A program made the translations under genes and the position numbers. Of a stretch of DNA of 64,000 nucleotides, positions 11,290-21,800 are shown piece by piece (the stretch's first letter is position 1; each line of letters begins with the position of its first letter). Below the pieces are notes generated by a model. The model saw nothing but the letters and a program-made list of their open reading frames with translations. It did no database searches and was not told the DNA's origin. Source of the stretch: Trichostrongylus colubriformis (taxonomy: Eukaryota > Nematoda > Chromadorea > Rhabditida > Trichostrongylidae); contig OZ022259.1 in NCBI GenBank assembly GCA_963978905.1, positions 21,240,068 to 21,304,067 on the forward strand, in the 5' to 3' direction.

Positions 11290-11310
11290 AATAAAACTTC
11301 CAATAATAAA
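11290..11310 (+). other. Polyadenylation signals
   Basis: AATAAA occurs at 11,290-11,295 and again at 11,305-11,310, about 95-110 bases after the stop codon of the small membrane protein gene. Either could direct 3' end formation. Confidence 0.6.
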
Positions 11311-11434
11311 ATATTGCCTTTTTGGGATACGGTTCGCTACCACTCAAAGTAACAGCAGTGATGGAGAGTGGTATATAGGCCTTTGCAGAAATCCAGATTT
11401 AGTAAGCCATTTATGAGTTTGGTATGAAGAAACG

Positions 11435-11797
11435 GATATGTAGCCTTATGTTGAATTTTCGCTCGACCGGGCGCGGCGGATTTTTTCGCGTTTGATTGCG
11501 CGCACTGCATACATTCCCTTTGAAAATTCACGCCCGAACTAATTACTTCTTAATTAGGATTGTTATCATGTGATGTTATTGTTTCTTTCACTTTTTATGT
11601 TACTATTCTGTCTTTTGGGAGCACAAAAGTATTGCTTTTCGATAGTGATGAGACACAGCTATCTCTCTGAAGAGCCTCCATGGTACCACCCCTTGCATCC
11701 TGAGCGGAATTCCAACCGAGCGCGGCAATTCGTGCTGATGGCGCCGTGAGTGCAACGCCGCAAAGCGAAAACCCGACATAAGGCTACACACCCTGAA
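11435..11797. mobile_element. MITE with GTAGCCTTATG termini, about 360 bp
   Basis: The left end has GTAGCCTTATGTTGAATTTT and the right end has GACATAAGGCTACACACCC. The inner part near 11,720-11,770 matches the 31,499-31,755 element (CTGATGGCGCCGTGAGTGCAA region). The same element in reverse lies at 45,710-46,070. It has no coding capacity. Confidence 0.7.
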
Positions 11798-11816
11798 AAA
11801 ACTAGAGAGATGGACC

Positions 11817-11858
11817 CCGCTTTGATAAGGGTAGAATTGAGTACCCTTATCAAAGCGG
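11817..11858. repeat. Perfect 17-bp hairpin
   Basis: CCGCTTTGATAAGGGTA, an eight-base loop (GAATTGAG), then TACCCTTATCAAAGCGG. It stands alone just past the MITE and has no U-tract that would suggest a terminator. Confidence 0.75.
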
Positions 11859-12156
11859 AGTAGATATCAGCGTTCATCACTTATCGTCCATTTCAGGGTG
11901 GGAATACATTTGTTGGGCGGGCACTCTTCAAAAATATTCTGGTCTGTCACATTAGGTCTTTTGACACAGCACGTGCGCACCAGGTCATGTTATAGATTGG
12001 AGCAACCTGCCCACTCAACTGACTATCGCATCCGTCACATTAGAACTTTTGCGCTTTACGACATATTCCTGAGTGAGCAAACATCCTTATACAGAAATGA
12101 GGTTGTGGGGGAAAGCGAGCAATAAAATTATGGCCCTCATCGCGGCGAACGCTTAC

Positions 12157-12286
12157 ACCCAGCTGAGATATATGGGAGTGGACCAGTAGCTGTGTAGTCC
12201 ACTTAGCTTTGAACGACGGTCGAGGATCTATGGAGCCCAAATTCAATATCCGATGTTTTCCCTGAAATCTGACAGTATCGACGCTG
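12157..12286 (-). CDS. Candidate internal exon, unrecognised
   Basis: On the minus strand a strong acceptor (TTTTTATTTCCACAG) precedes 12,286 and a donor (GGT then GTAAGCG) follows 12,157. One frame is open throughout (starting after one base: SVDTVRFQGKHRILNLGS...). Another frame gives a shorter terminal reading. No domain or partner exon is recognised, so this may be chance. Confidence 0.2.
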
Positions 12287-12445
12287 CTGTGGAAATAAAA
12301 AAACAAATATGGATACCTTCCGGTACTTTAAGCTGGCAAATATCAATAAAAATGAAATAAATACAACCAATGAATAGAAGTAAACAGTGTGGAGAGATTA
12401 GCACGGAAACTGGCTGATTTGCGCATAATAATTATCGCTCACTTA

Positions 12446-13317
12446 ATGGAATCGTGCACGGAAAAATGAGTTTCTCTATCACTCATATATTTAGGTTGTA
12501 TCTGCTCAATAGGGGCCGCATGCAAAGTTTCACGCGAAAAGGTAAGAATCCGGCTCATATACAGTAGCGCTCAAAAGTCTTCGGCCAACACTTTTTTGTC
12601 ATAAATTTTTTCTACTTGACCAAATTTGACAAAATTTTAATATGTGGTGCCTGAACCTGTTGTCAACATTTCCTTCTACTTGAGTGCCGCTTGACTCTTT
12701 TCATGGTTTTTCACAAGAATTTACTACAAGACCACCGAGAGAAAAGAAAAAGGCTCGGTCAAGAAAAACGGCTTTCTTTACAAAAACAAAACTAGCAAGC
12801 CTCAGAGAGCATCAATATTTTGTAGAAAGACCACGACTTTTGATGGCAGCGGCACAGCGGGACGGCATAGCGATTGCACTTCAAAAACAAAAAATTTTAT
12901 ATAACCACGTAATCTACACCGTTGAGCGCCAAAATAGTACATTAAGTATGCAGTGTCTCCAAGTACAACATTCTAAAATTTATCGGTGCAGTTGCAAAAA
13001 AGTTACAAGGGAAAAACCCAAGTGAAAGACCATTTCGCCGAAGTCTTTTGAGCGCTACTGTACATACAGCTTCTCAAAGTGTCGGACGGGGGGAAGGGGC
13101 CCGGGCTTCCGAGCTAATGCCCCGCTCTTTCGTCCTCAGCACTTGGAGACGTAGAGTGGGGCTGTTTACACGACTCTGTGTTCTCACTATGCGTCTCTGA
13201 CACGACGGACGACTGGGCGGGCACTTATTCTGAGACCCCGTCCCTCCACCTTTTCAAGGACTGTAACCTTGGCGGGTTCTCACTTTTCCGCGTGAAAGTT
13301 CGCATGCGACTATCATT
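12446..13317. mobile_element. FB-A foldback element, interrupted by a Tc1-like MITE
   Basis: The left arm at 12,446-12,559 holds GGAATCGTGCACGGAAAAAT and GGCCGCATGCAAAGTTTCAC. The right arm continues at 13,063 with CATACAGCTTCTCAAAG and runs to about 13,317, including CACTTTTCCGCGTGAAAGTT. A separate element (12,562-13,060) splits it at a TA. The right end is truncated relative to other copies. Confidence 0.8.
12562..13060. mobile_element. Tc1-like MITE, 499 bp, inserted at TA
   Basis: The termini are CAGTAGCGCTCAAAAGTCTT and its reverse complement, flanked by TA at 12,560-12,561 and 13,061-13,062. This is the duplication expected of Tc1/mariner transposition. The inner sequence reads a 113-codon basic ORF (12,684-13,025) starting MPLDSFHGFSQ, which has no visible transposase motif. 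One end of a related copy is at 32,397-32,515. Confidence 0.85.
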
Positions 13318-14110
13318 GAGCTGACCAATCTTCTTGCGATGTGCCAATGGATTTGTTTGAAAGTCTGTTCGAAGCTTTACAGGTAAATTTCAGCCAAACC
13401 GCGTAATTATCTTCTAGGAAAAGTTCTGAATGGAGAAACCTTATATGAAGCTGCATCGCGATCGAATGGCATGCAAAGGGATTGATCTCACGGATGGTAC
13501 AACACCACCGCACCACTTTTAGCCACTACGCCATGCACTTCCTGAGCGATATTTTCTATACAATTTTCTAATTAGAATGTACCTGGGATTGAGTTGTAGT
13601 TGTTGCCCCTTTCAACTATTCACATAGCCGCTTATTCTCCCCGCTATATTTTCCATCAGACCTCCCCAGATGACAGAGAGCAACCGAAGTGGGCGGAGTT
13701 ATTCGATTAGTAATCGGGTTATTTTTCTTCATCTGGCAGACATTCGGACATCTCATCAGCCCATTTCATCTACGACCATTCTCGTCATCCACATGTTTCG
13801 CAATAGATAGCCACAAGGCTATTAGATGGACGATATTGTTGATGAGTCAAGCCACTGAAATGGCTTTTTTCACTATCAAGGGAGTCTAGTTGGCTATGGA
13901 TCAGTTAATTACTTCACTATACAACAGTGACGAATAAAATGACGTCACGGCAGAGCTCGAGGCTAATAATGCTTTACTTCATATTATCGTTATTACTATA
14001 ATTATTTCCATGTTGTTATTATTGTTATTTTTATTAGCTTTACTTCAAACACTTACCGCTACAAAACTATGTCCTACAAAGGGCCTGAACGTAAAACCCG
14101 CTCGACCAGA
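13318..14110. other. Intergenic, nothing recognised
   Basis: No splice-bounded exon or repeat boundary. At 14,010 a TTATTATT-rich stretch reads MLLLLLFLLALL, signal-like by composition, but it grows out of a simple repeat and has no clear exon partner. Confidence 0.4.
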
Positions 14111-14286
14111 AAGGCCGCGTTCATACTTTGCAGTGCCCGCGGCAGCGCGTGGCTGCGTTTTCTGCGTTTCCGCCTGTGCCACCTTTTCTTGATGCCTGCG
14201 TTATCTCTGCACGTCCTACGTGCCAATCTGCCTCGCTTTCTGTGAACTCGACCATGGCCTGCCGCGCGAAGTATGAACGCGATCAA
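14111..14286. mobile_element. MITE family M1, copy 2
   Basis: GGCCGCGTTCATACTTTGC at the left faces GAAGTATGAACGCGATC at the right. The interior is palindromic, with GCGGCAGCGCGTGGCTGCGT. Confidence 0.8.
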
Positions 14287-14986
14287 ACTGATCTTACCAA
14301 AAAGGGGGCGTCCCAGCATCATACACCATTTGAACACGATCTTTTCAATATCCTTTTGCCTGAAAATCAGGAGTCCATTACGGTAGTTCTCATTTTAACC
14401 TGTTTTGACCTCACAAATCAAGCAGTAACATACATCAACTCGCGTCTTAGCACAAATCAAATCGTGTTTTGGAGAGGAACCTTAGGCCGCCGTCAGCCTT
14501 CGCAATTTTGCGCTTCTGGTAACGATTATGGAAGGAAGGGGCTGATTTAGTAATGAGGGCACTCGAATTTTTGCTGCATGGCAGCATATTGGAACCTTCG
14601 GGACCCGAAGGACCTGAACACGAATAAGACCCCCGTATCGCTCCGGCCTTATTTGGCGCGGAATCGTAACGCTGTTCCTATGTGTTTAAGGTCTGTTGGC
14701 AATTTGCAGCATCAGTAGCTGCACGTTAATATTTATTATTTATTATTCACACTCTATGGTGCACCACACAAAAAATAAACAGAAGTACGAAGTTGGAAAT
14801 ACATTTGACTTGTAAATGAAATGAAAATACCTTAGCAAGCTACTCTACATGTACGAACCTCTTCGCACACAGAAATCTATAAATTGAGCCGAGGTATGGC
14901 AAGGGAGGCAGGTTGATCTCCTTGTACGGTGCGTGAATTGGCCCAAAGCTAGATTCTGGTCACATACCCAGCGCGCATAATATTTA

Positions 14987-15986
14987 CTATCCTCCCTGAT
15001 AAATTTTTGCTCCAGTTGCCCCTCCAGCAGCATGGAAGGTGGTGGTTGAACTGGTCTGTGAGATTGATTTGATCTTATATTGATCGCCGTACCATGCGAT
15101 TGTGACACTCACTCTGCCGTTTTTGATTTCAACACCCTTGCATTTTATTTAATTTCTTGCTTACAGTTTTTTCTTTCTTCCTTCTTTTCAATTCCAATTT
15201 TTCTCGCTTCTTAATCCTACTTTTTCCGGTTTTTTTTGGAGCAAGTATTCCTCGTTGCAACTCAAAATCGACAGGATTCAACCGGCTATGGAGATTCTCG
15301 ATCGGATCGGATGGCATCAGAAACAGCTCGGCAACTCATCGTTCACTTTTTCGAGTAAGTATTCCTTCCAAATGTTCCCATTATACATCGTTTGGCGCTA
15401 TATTGATATGGTGGGGGGTGGGGCATGAGCGACAGAAGTGATTTATCTTCCGAAACTCCTTCTCTTACCAAATTTAGTTTACATTTGGGCAATCCACACT
15501 CAGTAACTCAGAACTTTTCATGGCCCTCCACCCTTTTACCGGCTTATATTGATTGTGCCGGGATGTGGATTTATTAGGCTGTTGCAAAAAATGCAGGTTT
15601 TTAGATCACGACTTTAAACGAACGTAGCATAGCTCACAATAAACTTTATTGATCAAAATAAAAACCTCTGAGTGTTGTTCTGTTCCGAAGCCTCATGCCA
15701 TCTAAATGTCTGAAAAAACAGTGTGAGGCTTCAAAATTTCATTTCAGAAGACTCATAAGATTTCACAAAATATTGCGAAGGAGATTTGACCGGCAAGCTT
15801 TCGGCGCCTAGCCTTAAAAAGCATTTTATTTTATTTCATATATTGATATTTTATGAAAGGAATCAGTAAATATGTATCCGATTAACTCACTGCTGCCGCT
15901 AGTTTATTTATGCCGCTAGCATAGACGTCTGCGGTTCTGGAAGCGATAAAGTCGGCGAAGGACTTTTTTGTTTTTTCCACTGCCAT
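14987..15986 (-). CDS. Candidate multi-exon gene, lysine-rich product, unrecognised
   Basis: On the minus strand, exon 15,986-15,891 begins ATG and reads MAVEKTKKSFADFIASRTAD... for 32 codons, then donor GTGAGT. A TATATATAA box lies about 25-30 bases before the ATG. A second block, 15,317-15,165, reads MPSDPIENLHSRLNPVDFEL..., ending in a Lys/Arg/Glu-rich run (KKREKLELKRRKKEKT) and donor GTAAGC. A third, 15,055-14,987, follows acceptor ATCTCACAG and stops after 22 codons (TSSTTTFHAAGG...). Phases agree (0,0), but the acceptor of the second block is poor and its ATG could be a separate start. The charged run recalls nucleolar or ribosome-biogenesis proteins, which is only an impression. A mariner fragment lies between the first two blocks. 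Confidence 0.33.
15575..15740 (+). mobile_element. Mariner-like terminal fragment
   Basis: TTAGGCTGTTGCAAAAAATG after a TA, then CACAATAAACTTTATTGATC and AAATAAAAACC, resembles the left arm of the mariner derivative at 28,262-28,789 (CACAACTTTATTTGTCGAAA). No matching right end was found nearby. Confidence 0.5.
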
Positions 15987-16032
15987 GCTCTTTGACTTGT
16001 ACTGGTTTATATATAGAGTATGATTGTATAAC

Positions 16033-16270
16033 GGTGGAGTCAAATCAAGTCGGGGGGGGGGGGGGGGAGACGCAACTTTGCGTCGACGTTTCACCCACGT
16101 CAAAGCTTCTTTCCCTCCCTAGGCTTAGGCTAAAGCTGATGAGACCTATGGTTTGACATATGCTTTTTTATGTAGAAGAAGGAGATATCAATTCTAGCCT
16201 AAGCCTAGGGAGGGAAAGGGGTTTCGACGTCGACACCAAATTGCGTCTCCCCCGGACTTGATTTGACCCT
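16033..16270. mobile_element. Palindromic MITE with an expanded G-tract
   Basis: GTGGAGTCAAATCAAGTC plus a long G-run, then GACGCAACTTTGCGTCGACG, faces CGTCGACACCAAATTGCGTC, CCCCC and GGACTTGATTTGACCC on the other side. The inner CCCTCCCTAGGCTTAGGCT is also mirrored (AGCCTAAGCCTAGGGAGGG). The G-tract has grown on one arm only. Confidence 0.8.
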
Positions 16271-16646
16271 AACAGTGTTACCCACTACCACTTGTCACCT
16301 TGGCCATGTAGAAGTAAAAATTATTTCTGTAAAACCAAGGGGTGTCTGAGCAAAAATACTAACGAATAAGGAACCTTAGGTCCTTCGTCATCCTTATGAA
16401 ATCAGCATGAGCATGCTTCTTCTTCCGGCGTTAATCCCGCAGTCGCAGGGTGCTGGCGGCCGGGTGACGGTTGGGACACACGAATCTAGGCCGTGACCCT
16501 GTGACAGCCTGTGGCCTTTGCCCTGTGACATGAATAATTCAGACAATTTGACTATACAACGGAACAGACTTGCAAAAAGGACACTGGCGGCCCAAGGCTT
16601 CGAACTTCAAAACTCTTCTTATTGGGTGATCCTCTAACCTTCTAGG

Positions 16647-17099
16647 TGTGACGCCGGAACTATGACCGAGGTGGATGCTGTGACCCCTGTGCACAGTGCG
16701 AGCGAACCCCTTCGAGATTAGAACGATTTATTAGCAACGAGAAAAAAACGAGAGAACGGCAGGGGTTAATAAAGAAATTAGAACATCGACGGAGGCAGCG
16801 GGGCTTCCTGTGGTGAGACGAAGGTGGCGTCGTGGGAGGCGGTGGGCTTCCTGCGGTGGTGGCGGCGACGGCGGAGGTAGACGTCGGGGCTGAGGCGACG
16901 ACGGCAGGTGGAAGAAAATGAATGAAAAAAAATCTGCTCTCTGGAGCCCCCCGCTCCCTTCTTATAGGGGGGTCCTTTTTATATCAGGTCAAAACGGGCG
17001 CCATACCCCGGGTGGTTTCCCGCCGCCGGCCCACCTACATCGATCTTCGCTTGGCGGGCACGGCGGGAACGACCTTTGACCCCTGCCTTTTCTGCGACA
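16647..17099 (-). repeat. 3' LTR (minus-strand element)
   Basis: 453 bp, starting TGTGACGCCGG and ending TTTTCTGCGACA on the plus strand. It matches 23,535-23,986 except for a G/A difference near 16,857 and one extra A in the A-run near 16,925. Confidence 0.95.
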
Positions 17100-17622
17100 T
17101 GCCCCCCCTCGGCGAAGTCGTCGTCCTCGACGACCGCTCGAGATCAGGGAGCTGAAATTCCCTTGCCCTCTCACGGATTGCGGAGTAGAGCGACTTGGCT
17201 GCTGCCACACCTAAATAAGGGCGGTGAAACTGGCTAGAGGCTTCTGGGGTGCCTGCCTCCATGAAAACCTTTCCTTCGATTATTTGGCTACTGGCCGTTG
17301 CGATGACTTGCTCATCGCCACCCATTTTCAGGAGTGTTGCATCCAGCATTTTCCATAGCTTCGTCATGGAAATCCATTGCGACTCTATTGGGGCCGATAT
17401 TGGTGTCCAAGCTGTTACTATCTTTCCGCCTTCTTCCAGGTGTCTTCGTGCTGTCTCCAAAATAGTCCAAACGGCCTTCTTGTCGCCCTTACTTTCTATG
17501 GGGTAGACGATGACCCATGTGGGACACGTGGTCCAATTCTCCAAAACTTCTTTCAGCTGCTTGTAGGAGGTGACAACTCTTGTAGTAAGGCCACCTTTCG
17601 GCCCATCGCGTTCCATCAGCAA
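17035..17622 (-). CDS. Post-integrase C-terminal region of the LTR element, unknown domain
   Basis: A 195-codon minus-strand ORF lies downstream of the integrase part, in a different frame. The body reads VVTSYKQLKEVLENW, then CPTWVIVYPIES, then KKAVWTILETARRHLEEGGK, and looks like a folded alpha/beta domain rather than noise. It has no envelope features: no signal peptide, no long hydrophobic segment. The last 22 or so codons run past the polypurine tract into the 3' LTR, ending in a basic tail. It overlaps the preceding ORF by a few bases, so either a frameshift or a small indel joins them. I recognise no Gypsy accessory domain. It could be a host-derived capture or a lineage-specific extension. 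Confidence 0.7.
   Translation of the reverse strand: MLMERDGPKGGLTTRVVTSYKQLKEVLENWTTCPTWVIVYPIESKGDKKAVWTILETARRHLEEGGKIVTAWTPISAPIESQWISMTKLWKMLDATLLKMGGDEQVIATASSQIIEGKVFMEAGTPEASSQFHRPYLGVAAAKSLYSAIRERAREFQLPDLERSSRTTTSPRGGMSQKRQGSKVVPAVPAKRRSM
17100..17110 (-). other. Polypurine tract
   Basis: On the minus strand GAGGGGGGGCA abuts the 3' LTR directly. This is the expected plus-strand DNA primer site for reverse transcription. Confidence 0.85.
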
Positions 17623-18716
17623 GGCCGTCTCGGGCGCTGCAAAGGCAGTGGGTCCCTGCTTACCACTCCTGCTGCTCGGTCGCCCTTATTCAGCTCCTTC
17701 TTCAATTGCTTAAATGCGGGTCTGTAAAAATCGATAATGCAATTTTTATCGATCGGTTGATGTTTTGCAATCTCCTTTGTCGTACAGATGAACTCGGTCC
17801 ATTCTGTGCACATCGAGTAGGCTACTTTTAACACTCGTATCAAAGCTTCTGTGTCTAAGGACACGGCGCGATTCCTGACGAGTTCCACCTTCTGCGCTGT
17901 GTTCAGCTCCTTTCTGATGAAGATTGACGCTGTTTTCCATGCTGTCCAAGGATCTCCGAACTGTTGTCGACCGTAGGCGCCTGGGAACTGGATTCCTTCG
18001 ATATCGCTCAGTGTTGTTTTCCCGAAGCAGTCGTCGACACATTGAAATTGAAGATGTCCCTTGTCAGCAGGACTCGACAAAACTGCGCCTCTGAAATCTT
18101 TGGTATGAGCTCTACGAACCTTTACTTTTGGCATTCTACCCTTGCGACCTATGACATGATCCGTTTCTATTGGTTCGTCTGAAATTTCTTTTGGAACAAT
18201 TCTAAGCAAATCAAACTGAATTCGAATTGGTTCGCTGTTTCCTCCAATTCGCGTCACCAGGGCAGAGTTGTCACTCACGTCTATGACTCTAAACGGTCCT
18301 GCCCAGTCACCTACAAGTTTTGGATGCGACTTTCTCGCTTTCTCGCTGGGTGACCACACGTAAACACGATCGCCTAGTTGCGGATACTTTCGGCCTTCGA
18401 CTTTATTTTCTCTGTCATATATGTTTTTCATCTTCTCTCTTATCCGGCTATTGTACTCTCTCACTCGCTCATGCGTTTCCGTAATGGCCTGGATTATTTC
18501 AACTTTGTACTCGCCCAATGACTTATCCATCATGTACTTAGTAATTCCTCCCTTGGGTATGATTTCTGATGGGAAAAGCGGATCTATTCCATGCAGAAGG
18601 AAGTATGGGCTCTCTCCTGTTGCGGCGTGAGGCATCATGTTGTATGCCATCATACAGGATGGTAGTCTTGTATCCCATTCTGTGGGGACCACGGTACTTT
18701 TGCGTAACATGGCCAC
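17616..18716 (-). CDS. Pol continuation: integrase C-terminal half with GPF module
   Basis: 366 codons in another frame from the main Gag-Pol ORF. They continue the integrase core (WDTRLPSCMMAYNMMPHAAT, GESPYFLLHG) and the C-terminal GPY/F-type module (GDRVYVWSPSE near residue 115, GDWAGPFRVIDV near 137-148). The last 170 or so residues (TEALIRVLKVAYSMCTEW... to the end) have no recognised domain. The open frame begins upstream of the nominal start and is separated from Gag-Pol by two frame changes, near 18,885 and 18,770. The predicted start here is therefore an artefact of the break. Confidence 0.85.
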   Translation of the reverse strand: MAMLRKSTVVPTEWDTRLPSCMMAYNMMPHAATGESPYFLLHGIDPLFPSEIIPKGGITKYMMDKSLGEYKVEIIQAITETHERVREYNSRIREKMKNIYDRENKVEGRKYPQLGDRVYVWSPSEKARKSHPKLVGDWAGPFRVIDVSDNSALVTRIGGNSEPIRIQFDLLRIVPKEISDEPIETDHVIGRKGRMPKVKVRRAHTKDFRGAVLSSPADKGHLQFQCVDDCFGKTTLSDIEGIQFPGAYGRQQFGDPWTAWKTASIFIRKELNTAQKVELVRNRAVSLDTEALIRVLKVAYSMCTEWTEFICTTKEIAKHQPIDKNCIIDFYRPAFKQLKKELNKGDRAAGVVSRDPLPLQRPRRPC

Positions 18717-18822
18717 AATGGTTCCATTAAGCCTTTCTGTCAGACCGTTTTCCCTCGGGTTATAACCTTTGGGGTTACATGGGTGATCTTCGTAATTTTT
18801 GTGATTTCCTCCATTACTTGGT

Positions 18823-21800
18823 TTACAAATTCTCCTCCTTTATCTGACAACACCGTTTTCGGCCATCTACAGCCTTCGGCATCCACCTAACAAAAAGTGT
18901 TCTTGCTATCGTCTCTGCTGACTTGTCAGGCACTGGGTATGCCGCAGCATATTTTGTGAAATGGTCGATAACCGTCACGGCATATCTATTCCCCGTGGAG
19001 GTAAGACCGAGTTCCAGCACATCTACTCCTACTATTTCGTAAGGCTTTGAAGTCATAATTGGTTTGAGCGGTGGAACCAACTTCTCTCGAGGATTGTGCA
19101 CAAAACACTTTTGGCATTCTTTCGTCCACCTATGGATATCCTGAACCATTCCTGGCCAGTAAACCTGCTTCGATAGACTTCTCAAAACTTTCTTCGCGCT
19201 AAAGTGGCCTGCAAACACCCCGTTATGCGCTTCCTGAAAAACCTCGAAGCGAAATGGCTTTGGGACCACATATACCGCTCTACCGCTCTCCAATAACCTT
19301 TTTAGTTCTCCTTCTTCTATCACGAAATCTGCCACCCTTGTGGGTCGTTTTTCGCCCATTATCCTTATTTCCTGCTCCCACTCCTCTCCTTCTACCAATC
19401 GGATAACCTCTCCGAAAAGTGGGTCTTGCCTCAATTCTTGCAGCCATGTTGATTCCTTTCCTACTGTAATAGAGTTCACTACAGCTTCATTCACTCCTTC
19501 AAGTGACTCTGATTCCCACGATGTTGGTACTCCTCTGCTCAACGCATCTGCCACTACATTCGATTTGCCTTTAACATACCGAATCTCGATGTTATACCTT
19601 TGTAGCTCTAATGACCATCTGAGTACCCGAGCTGATACATTGCTACGCTTGAATAACGCTGTTAAAGGCTGGTGGTCCGTCATGATGATGGTGGGCAGGC
19701 CATATATAAACATATGGAAACGCCTGACTGCAAAAACCACCGCAAGTGCTTCCAGATCTGTTACGTGGTACCTTCTTTCCGCCTTACTCAGAGATTTGGA
19801 TGCGAAAAAGATCGGGTGCATTTGTTTGTCTTCTCCTTCCTGGGAGAGTACTGCCCCTAAGCCGTACGTTGACGCATCCGTGCATATATAAAAGGGTTTA
19901 CTACCATTCCTAGCAGCTTCCACATCAGGTTGCTTGAGAACTGGTGCAGAGCAAATCATCCCTTTTATTTTCTGAAACGCCTCCTCATGCTCACTTTCCC
20001 AACACCACTTCTTTTTTGATGAGGTCAAGCTGAAGAGACAACCAGCATGCTTGGAAAAGCCTAGGCAAAACTTTCTATAGAAAGATGCCATTCCCAAGAA
20101 AGTACGTAATTGTTTGACCGTATGCGGGGTTGGGTAATTCGTAATTGCGGCTATTTTGTCAGGGTCCATGTGAACTCCCTCGCTGTCAACGATGTGACCG
20201 AGAAAAGCAACTTTTTCTTTCAGCAAATGGCACTTCTGTGCTTTCAACCGCAATCCCGCTTTTTTCAGCTTGGACAATACTTCCTCCAGTATCTGGAAAT
20301 GCCTTTCTTTCGTGTCCGTGCAGATCATGATGTCATCTATGTAACAGAAGACTTCGTCCCCGAGACTGCCTTCTAGGACGGTATTCATTAGCCTCTGGAA
20401 CACGGGTGGACTTGTACTTAAGCCGAATGGGGTCACTCTGAACTGAAAGAGGCCTTCCGGAGTTGCGAAAGCCGACTTTTCTTTGGCATCATCTGCAAGT
20501 GGGATTTGCCAATACCCGCTGCACAAGTCTAAGGTTGAGAAGAATCGTTTCCCTGCGAGACTTTGGAGCAGTGCTTCAATGCTCGGAAGGGGGTAGGCGT
20601 CCAGTTTTATCTTTTTATTGAGCTCCCTGTAGTCCACGCATAGTCGGATTGAGCCATCCTTTTTCTCCACGAGCACAATGGGAAAGGCCCATTCTGACTT
20701 GCTATGCTCTATTACCTTTCTTTTTACTAGGTCTGCTGGTAGTTCCCTGAGTTTTGTTCTAAGACCTAGCGGTACAGGTCGCGCTTTCATTTTAATCGGT
20801 GCGCAATCACCCGTATCTATGGTCATTTGCGCCAAGTCGGTCTGAGTTAGCTCTTCATCCGATATTGAAAAGGCGTCTGGGTACTTTTTTAGCAGTTCCC
20901 TCATCTTCTCATCCAGTGCTTCGGCTTCGGTGTTGGCCAGCAGTAGCTGCTCCAGTTTCTGCATTCTCTGTGACTCTGATATCCCCGCCATTTCTTCACT
21001 AGATAGTAGGGGGTTCATCTCTTCCCACTGCTCGTGCCACTTGTCCGTTCCCCAGTAGCCAACATTTTCTCCTTCCTTCAGAAGCAAAGGTTCCGAGCTG
21101 TCGTTAAATACAGGAATGGACGTTTCCTGATTTTTTATCTTGTACACTCCTGGTTCTACTCCCTGTTTGCTGGGCCAAATTACTCTTTCTACATCAGTCT
21201 TCACTTCACCCTCACATTTCACCGGAACTAACGCTGCCTCATTGGGTGGAATGTACAGTCTTTTTACTACTACGACCTTATTTGCCTTACTTTCCTCCCT
21301 TATATCTTGGTTCTTTCTTATTTCTCCATTCACGGCTACCTCTATTCCTAGCTTGCTTAACGCGTTCGTTCCCAATATTATTTCCGCCTCTTTCATTGGG
21401 CTAATATGGAACGCTATTTCACTAGAATGTCCTGCTTCGGTTCTGACCTGTATATATACCGCGCCCATGAAGTCCATTCTATTACTGGAAGCATCAAAGA
21501 CCGGTTTGAGCTCTGACTTTGGTACCACTGCCAACGAGTCCACATCGAACCCCCTATCTTGCGCTCTAGCTAGTACCTCTATCGGGATTATGCTTATCAT
21601 CGATCCCGTGTCCACTAGAGCTTTACATCGATCTTCTAACAGGTCCAAGGCAATCATTATCTGCCCTCCAATGAGATCGGTTTTCTCCGACGCCCTCTCT
21701 CGGGTGGCCATTCCCAGGCTACGACACTGCTTCACCATGGATGATACCTTCGCATCTCCTTTATCTAGGTCTTTCTTTTGAACTGTGCGATTCACTTTCA

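Noticed and set aside
12684..13025. 113-codon ORF as a transposase
   Set aside because: It lies within the 499-bp MITE but shows no helix-turn-helix, DDE/D or mariner signature; composition follows the A-rich sequence.
14010..14081. MLLLLLFLLALLQTLTATK-like signal peptide exon
   Set aside because: It grows out of a TTATTATT simple repeat and has no phase-matched partner exon with recognisable content.
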